From positions 15,853,174 to 15,917,173 of the forward strand of contig CM046853.1 of the NCBI GenBank assembly GCA_025617745.1: a stretch of 64,000 nt of DNA. Direction: 5' to 3'. Under the pieces are notes generated by a model. That model worked only from the letters and a program-made list of their open reading frames with translations, did not search any database and had not been told where the DNA came from. Made by a program: the position numbers and the translations under genes. The stretch comes from Heliocidaris erythrogramma. Its lineage: Eukaryota; Echinodermata; Echinoidea; Camarodonta; Echinometridae. Shown one piece after another: positions 58,740-64,000 of this stretch. Every line of letters begins with the position of its first letter. The stretch's first letter is position 1.

Positions 58740-58916
58740 GGGCGTTGTGGCGTCGCGCCTGTAATCCAGCTAACAGTGGAAGTTCAACTGATTCAGCGGA
58801 CCCAGGTTCGAGACTGAGTCACTTCTTTCGGATGGTGACGTTAAAGGTCGGTCCCCAGACGTAAATAATCATATCTGATTGATACACGTCTGTAAAAACC
58901 CAATTCCACACACACA
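58740..58916 (+). mobile_element. SINE with 7SL/Alu-like head, copy 1
   Basis: Opens GGGCGTTGTGGCGTCGCGCC then TGTAATCCAGCTA. A Pol III B-box-like GGTTCGAGACT lies at 58805-58815. The 3' half has TTTCGGATGGTGACGTTAAA and a stem (CAGACGT…ACGTCTG, 58856-58892), ending in a CA-rich tail. The head reads like the 5' Alu domain of 7SL RNA, and the GACGTTAAA core recalls the central domain of MetaSINEs. It interrupts a duplicated segment whose other copy (62774) lacks it. Confidence 0.65.
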
Positions 58917-58918
58917 GA

Positions 58919-59400
58919 GGAGGAGAACCTCGATGAAGGGGCGCTTGTGACTATCGTTCGGAGAAGCATGACAATTATGTCAGAGGAATTCATCATGCTA
59001 CGTGTAACCTTCTCGACCGTCTTTTTGATACTTTCAATATGCAAAATGAAAATCCACAAAGCTGCCATAAGAGATGAAAACAGCTGAGAAACTAGTTCAT
59101 AAATATTTTTATTTTGAAAGAGTTTTCTACCTACATTACCCAAAAAAAGAGCGTGAAGATTAATTCACAAGTAGGTTTCGCAGTCATTTTCACAAACTAC
59201 AAAGAGAAAACTAAAAGACTAAAGAATTATCATGTAAATTAAAACAATTAATACTCTTAAATTTCAACATAAGACTATTATTTAGTTTATGATTCGCCAG
59301 TTTCTTATCGATTTCTCATCAATGAAAAGTATAAGGATTATAATTTAAATGAATTTATTTAGGCCTATTCAGTACATTGCTATCAATACATTGACATAAA
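58919..59400. repeat. Local segmental duplication, copy A part 1
   Basis: Nearly identical to 62780-63262: GAAGGGGCGCTTGTGA, ATGTCAGAGGAATTCATCAT, GAAAATCCACAAAGCTGCCA, TTCTTATCGATTTCTCATCA. The offset is about 3.86 kb. Non-coding. Confidence 0.85.
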
Positions 59401-59552
59401 ATGCATTTTTTCACACCAATAATGATATCCCTATACAACGGCTTTGGCAACTCTCGTGGAAATAAATTTCAAAATTTCAAAAAGGGAGAACATCTCTGGG
59501 GAACTTTGATTTAAGTTACGCAACCATTATTCTCTCATTTTCTTTGGTGGAA

Positions 59553-59842
59553 TTTTAGATATGGTGAAATGTACATGTAATAAATATTATTTATCCAGTA
59601 AATTCTACTGAGTCAAGCTTGGAGGCAGTTCAGTCATCAATACAGATCGATGAGTTTACTGAGCTTTATCCTATTTTTCTGATTAAAATCGAAGAGGGCG
59701 CAATAAAGAAATCTTATCTGTATGATTTTGGCTCAATGCAAAGCGATCGTGACAATCATCACCATGGCCTGGGCATGTGGGTTTTCCCCACAGTCAAGGA
59801 GCAACATGATTTTAGTTCAATTATCATGTTGATGCTATGAAT
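59553..59842 (+). repeat. Local segmental duplication, copy A part 2
   Basis: Matches 63720-63992, beginning TGGTGAAATGTACATGTAAT. Between the two parts copy B carries about 300 bp more than copy A, so one copy has gained or lost sequence since duplication. Confidence 0.85.
59601..59840 (+). CDS. Candidate terminal exon, unknown protein
   Basis: After a possible acceptor (TTATCCAG, ending 59600) an open frame of 79 codons runs to TGA. It includes STESSLEAVQSSIQIDEFTE, LIKIEEGAIKKSYLYDFGSM and a short His run, ending SSIIMLML. The composition is protein-like. In the duplicate at 63760-63990 the same frame has a CAG-to-TAG stop and a 5-bp deletion, so only this copy is intact. It could be the last exon of the CNBD2-like gene, with QIDEFTE recalling the start of a second nucleotide-binding repeat, but that is weak. 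Confidence 0.35.
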   Translation, partial: NSTESSLEAVQSSIQIDEFTELYPIFLIKIEEGAIKKSYLYDFGSMQSDRDNHHHGLGMWVFPTVKEQHDFSSIIMLML

Positions 59843-59859
59843 ATGTATGAGAGCCAAGT

Positions 59860-61266
59860 ACATTCTCATCTAAATTGTGTAGAAAATTCTGTTTTTCTGA
59901 TTTTTTAAGAATCTAAGAGTTCCAAATGGACTTTGAATTTCGAATAATGTATTTTTGTCCCATGATAGTTTCATGCAATTGAGAGAGCGATAAAGAAACC
60001 TTATTTTGATGATATTAGTGCCACGCATATTTACTAACCATTAATATTTTGCTATAATGTCTATAATACTATAAATACTGAAACTAATGCCAATGTAGAC
60101 CAGTAGTAACATGAATCTAGTCTCTTGTGCGGTTGGGGGTTCCTCTCATGAGGAACTGCTTCCGTGCTGGCGGCTGGGAGCAGTCCCTCTTTTGCTTTTT
60201 TCTTCTTTGAAATATTATTTTCCCCCAATTATTTCATTTCAACTTTTAAAAAGGTTTCTCTCTTTTGTTCTTTTATATTGCAAAGGATTATAAAACGAGA
60301 TTTTTTTCTCTCAACAATAACACAATATATCTTCCTCATACAACGATAAAAAATACACTTTCAAAACTGCACGACGAGAAAATGTTACTACAGATTGTGG
60401 GAAAACGCTACAAGTAACCAGCAAAATCTATTCATTAATAAGACACTTTCGTGTTTTTACCAAAGTGTCAACTTTACAAAGGCTACTGAAATAAGCTCCT
60501 GTTACACGTAGCAACATTTCACATTTTTCTTCTCTGCGTACAATATAGCCTTTCAAATAACTTCGGATACGTCACCCTTCCCTATGTGCATTTGGTTTGG
60601 ACGACACACATTTCATTTCACTTCATTTCATTTATTTTATTTAAGCACGGGTGCCTACCTCAGCCCGAAGACTGTTCTTCCGTAGGTCCGTGCATACATA
60701 AAAACATAGAACGTTATATACACACAAATACAATATAATAATATATATAGAAAACAATAATAACGAATAGATTGTTTAAAAATAATAGAGAATAATATAC
60801 AAGTATAAAAATAAAGAGCGCATGATCATGCATTACAGACATCTACATGTATATTCATACCATGCTACTATCAGCAATAGATTACAAATTTTTTTTTCTT
60901 CACAATAATTCAGAATTTAAACCGTCCTTATTGCAGCTCTGAAAGGAACATCCCCCACAAAAACATAAACAAAAAAAAAATCCACCCCCCAAAATCAACT
61001 ATTTCTGCTGTTGTCGCAGTATTTAGAATCCTACCCTTCGAGGGGCACGCCCCCTGACCCCCCCCCTACCCCACCCGCCAACCCTACTCGGACGCATTGT
61101 AATAGTAATAATAGTAATAATAGTCATTTATGTCAATATATTCCATATTTAGCAGCAAAATACCTTTGCTAAAACCATGTAAATGCTTTTTTTTAATGTG
61201 ACTCTTTTGTGCCTGAAACCCCGTAAACGTAATGTTGTCGGCCATATGTCATCCCATGTACTGCAT
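59860..61266. other. Non-coding interval with related local repeats
   Basis: CATGTATATTCATA…CTACTATCAGCAATAGATTA near 60850-60885 is repeated near 61498-61535 and more distantly near 62258-62290. GCATTTGG.TTGGA.GACAC occurs at 60590 and 61449. C-runs at 61050-61065. No gene. Confidence 0.5.
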
Positions 61267-61446
61267 GGGCGTTGTGGCGTGCGCCTGTAATCCAGCTACC
61301 AGTGGAAGTTATAAACTGATTCAGCGGACCCAGGTTCGAGACTGAGTCACGTCTTTCGGATGGTGACGTTAAAGGTCGGTCCCAGACGTAAATAATCATA
61401 TCTGATTGATACACGTCTGTAAAAATCCAATTACACACACACACAA
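61267..61446 (+). mobile_element. SINE with 7SL/Alu-like head, copy 2
   Basis: About 90% identical by eye to 58740-58916. Head GGGCGTTGTGGCGTGCGCC, B-box-like GGTTCGAGACT at 61333-61343, GATGGTGACGTTAAAGGTCG core, CAGACGT…ACGTCTG stem and a (CA)n tail. The minus-strand frame across it is not a gene. Confidence 0.65.
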
Positions 61447-62779
61447 ACGCATTTGGCTTGGATGACACGCAAGAGAGGACGATCATTCATTACCGACATG
61501 TATATTCATAACATACTACTGTCAGCAATCGATTATAGAAAATTAACCCTTTTCCACCTTAAATAAAAAATGTTACCGTCTATATAGCAATTCTAAATAA
61601 AAAAAATTGCCAAAAATGAAATTATTCTGTTGTTTGTCTGTGTCATTACAACATTCTCTAAATTATTCTTCTTGTTATATCTGAACCTGAACAAAAATAA
61701 TTTCTCGATGTTTTGGATACAACCGTGAATCAATTTTTGCCATGAACTTGATGTATATAAATCTTTTCACTGCAAGGTATGCTCGGTGGTTAAAGGTCAT
61801 AGCGTAATTGGTAACTGGCCGGGTTATGGTTTTTACCTTTTGAATTGTTCGCACATTCTCACTTTGTTTAGTTGACCCGTGGGGCCCGTGGGATGGTCGC
61901 TACATACAGAATCGTACATTTAGACGGTTGGAGGAATTCATCCGCTATGAGTAACCTTCTTGACCGTCTATTTGTTACATTCGCCATAACTCCAGCCTGA
62001 TATCGAGTTTTTTTAAACAAAAATCAGAAGGTTGAGAATTTAGTAGGTGAACATTAGTTTTTGACAAAAAGGGTAAGAAGTGAACATGTTTGTTTTAGAA
62101 AAAATATTTTTGCCGCCCTTCTTCTTTGATAGCTTATACTTTTTGTTGGCTGAATTATTGCGTGGTGGACTTTAAAATTGATATTTGCTTAATCATGTTT
62201 AAGATAAACAGAAAACTTTGTACCCTCAGTGTTTACACGATCATGCCATTTGAGTTCATGAGTATTCATATCGTCAACTGATTGTAGAAAATTCAACTTT
62301 TTTTCACATGGAATTAAATTTATCTGCCCTAATTGCAGTTTTTACAAAAAGAGCATTGTAAAAATAAACTTGTTCTGTTGATGTTTGCATCATCACAGCC
62401 AGTGGCAGATTTAGGAGGAGGGGCACTTCCGGCCCGTGCCCTCTACCCCCCCTTTTATAGAAAAGTGGACATTGTGCCCCCCCCCCCCCGAGCTAACAAC
62501 TTCATTATGTTGCTGTCTGCATCATCACAGCATTATTACATGAACTACCGTTTGCGAATTTGGAGGGGAAAAAAGGGAACTTTCTCGACGTTTTTGTAAC
62601 ATGTTAATCAGATTTGTTCCATGGACGTAGTACATATAAATGTCTTTCCTGTACAAAGTATATTTGACGGTTAGAGGCCATGTAGCGCTGGTAGCCGGCG
62701 CCAGGTCAAGCTCTGACATATCTACCATGCTTCTCGTCTGCCTCCTGGACCTTCTGGACCACACCCTGGGATGTCCAGG
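61447..62779. other. Non-coding interval
   Basis: Contains an AGTGGCAGATTTAGGAGG repeat end near 62400 followed by GGCCCGTGCC and a C-run. The TTCTGGACCACACCCTGGGA flank (62752-62771) matches 58714-58733, the start of the duplication. No gene. Confidence 0.5.
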
Positions 62780-64000
62780 AGGAGACCCTCGATGAAGGGG
62801 CGCTTGTGAATATCGTTCAGAGAAGCATGACAGTTATGTCAGAGGAATTCATCATGCTACGTGTAACCTTCTCGAATGTCATTCATACTTTCAATATGCA
62901 AAATGAAAATCCACAAAGCTGCCATAAGAGTTGAAAACAGCTGAGAAACTAGTTCATAAATATTTTTATTTGAAAAAGATCAAGAACGGTTTTCTACCTA
63001 CCACACCCAAAAAAAAAGCGTGAAGATTAAGTCACAAGTAGGTTTCGCAGTCATTTTCACAAACTACAAAGAGAAAACTAAAAGACTAAAGAATTATCAT
63101 GTAAATTAAAACAATTAATGCTCTTAAATTTCAACATAAGACTATTATTTAGTTTATGATTCGCCAGTTTCTTATCGATTTCTCATCAATAAAATGTATA
63201 AGGATCATAATTTAAATTAATTTATTTAGGCCTACTCAGTACATTGCTATCAATATTGATAGCGATAATTTCGAGAGTATTCAAAAATTCCTCCGGAAGC
63301 TTTTTGCCTGAATGTTTCAGTAAACGTTTGTTTATCATATCTATTGCATCTTTTAAATAGGGCTTAGATTGCGGCGATTGGGTTTCAGGTTAGGGTTATG
63401 CGTAGTGGACGGGTGGTCCATAAGGGTTGATAATTACTCAGAATTCGGTTAGTGTTAAAATTTGGCCTCGGACCAACTTGCCGCCGGAGATGCGCAATCC
63501 TTTGAAATGTTGTGAACGACGAGACACTCTTACCAAATGTGATACGTTATCATTGATATAGGTGGTGTCCAGGATTACTCCTACACGCTTATACATGTAT
63601 GTGAACTTTTTTGTGCATTATCATTGCGCCGAGGTATCATATTATGGTTCTTTATGGTAAAAATAGCATCTCTATCATTTTTACCAGGTATATCCTTGTT
63701 TTTTACTCAGGCAGGGTTTTGGTGAAATGTACATGTAATAAATATGATTTATTCACTAAATTCTACTGAGTCGAGCTTGGAGGCAGTTCAGTCATCGATA
63801 TAGATCGAGGAGCTCAATGAGCTTTATCCGATTTGTCTAATTAAAATCGAAGAGGGCGCAATAAAGAAATCTTATCTGTATGATTTTGGCTCAATGCAAA
63901 ACGATGGTGACAATCATCACCATGGGCATGTGGGTTTTCCCCAAAGTCAAAGAGCAACATGATTTTAGTTCAATTATCATATTGATGCTATGAATATGTA
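62780..64000. repeat. Local segmental duplication, copy B
   Basis: Counterpart of 58919-59842. The segment 63263-63719 has no match in copy A. The coding-like part (63745-63992) is broken by a stop and a 5-bp deletion. The window ends just past it. Confidence 0.8.

Overview
The window looks like a metazoan nuclear genome, most likely an echinoderm and perhaps a sea urchin. It is AT-rich, has spliced genes with GT-AG introns, and is dense in microsatellites, poly-G/poly-C tracts, short inverted-repeat transposons and foldback elements. Motifs such as taggccta and tacatgta recur throughout. The species assignment is an inference from repeat style; no marker gene fixes it. Bacterial-style features (operons, ribosome binding sites, CRISPR) are not expected and none were seen.

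Real coding content is sparse. (1) Two paralogous single-exon sulfotransferase-fold proteins of about 440 residues lie divergently, on the minus strand near 14.6-15.9 kb and the plus strand near 29.2-30.5 kb. They have a type II membrane topology and a heparan-sulfate 3-O-sulfotransferase-like body, but they lack lysines that are essential in that family. Both are preceded by the same splice acceptor, so each probably has an upstream exon in the 13 kb between them. (2) A spliced cyclic-nucleotide-binding-domain gene (CNBD2-like) occupies 52.5-56.7 kb on the plus strand. Its fifth exon is frameshifted, and a dead Tc1-type transposon sits in one intron. (3) A broken THAP-domain exon lies at 25.3-25.7 kb. 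(4) Unrecognised coding-like exons are at 37.0-37.2 kb (minus), 37.4-37.8 kb (plus) and 59.6-59.8 kb (plus).

The rest is a mosaic of mobile DNA. 0-7.9 kb: a Tc1/mariner-ended foldback, a LINE reverse-transcriptase relic, a MITE and a minisatellite foldback. 13.5-20.4 kb: a MITE behind sulfotransferase gene 1, degenerate tandem-repeat foldbacks and a 1.2 kb inverted repeat. 25.6-27.4 kb: a nested series of palindromes, each bounded by the same CTTCACCC direct repeat, the largest holding a hAT MITE with a perfect 8-bp target duplication. 31-34 and 50-52 kb: related families of CAGTGGCG-ended repeats, an 0.8 kb palindrome and a tandem array of 150-190 bp units. 41.1-41.7 kb: a cluster of short inverted repeats including a 24-bp hAT-like remnant that consists only of its two ends. 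44.7-49.9 kb: a 5.1 kb foldback element with inverted tandem-repeat arms and a 9-bp flanking duplication, resembling the TU elements described from sea urchins. 58.7-64 kb: a local tandem duplication, one copy of which carries a SINE with a 7SL/Alu-like head.

No conventional gene cassette or multi-gene pathway is visible. The most unusual material is the sulfotransferase pair with altered cofactor-site residues, and the palindrome and foldback insertions.
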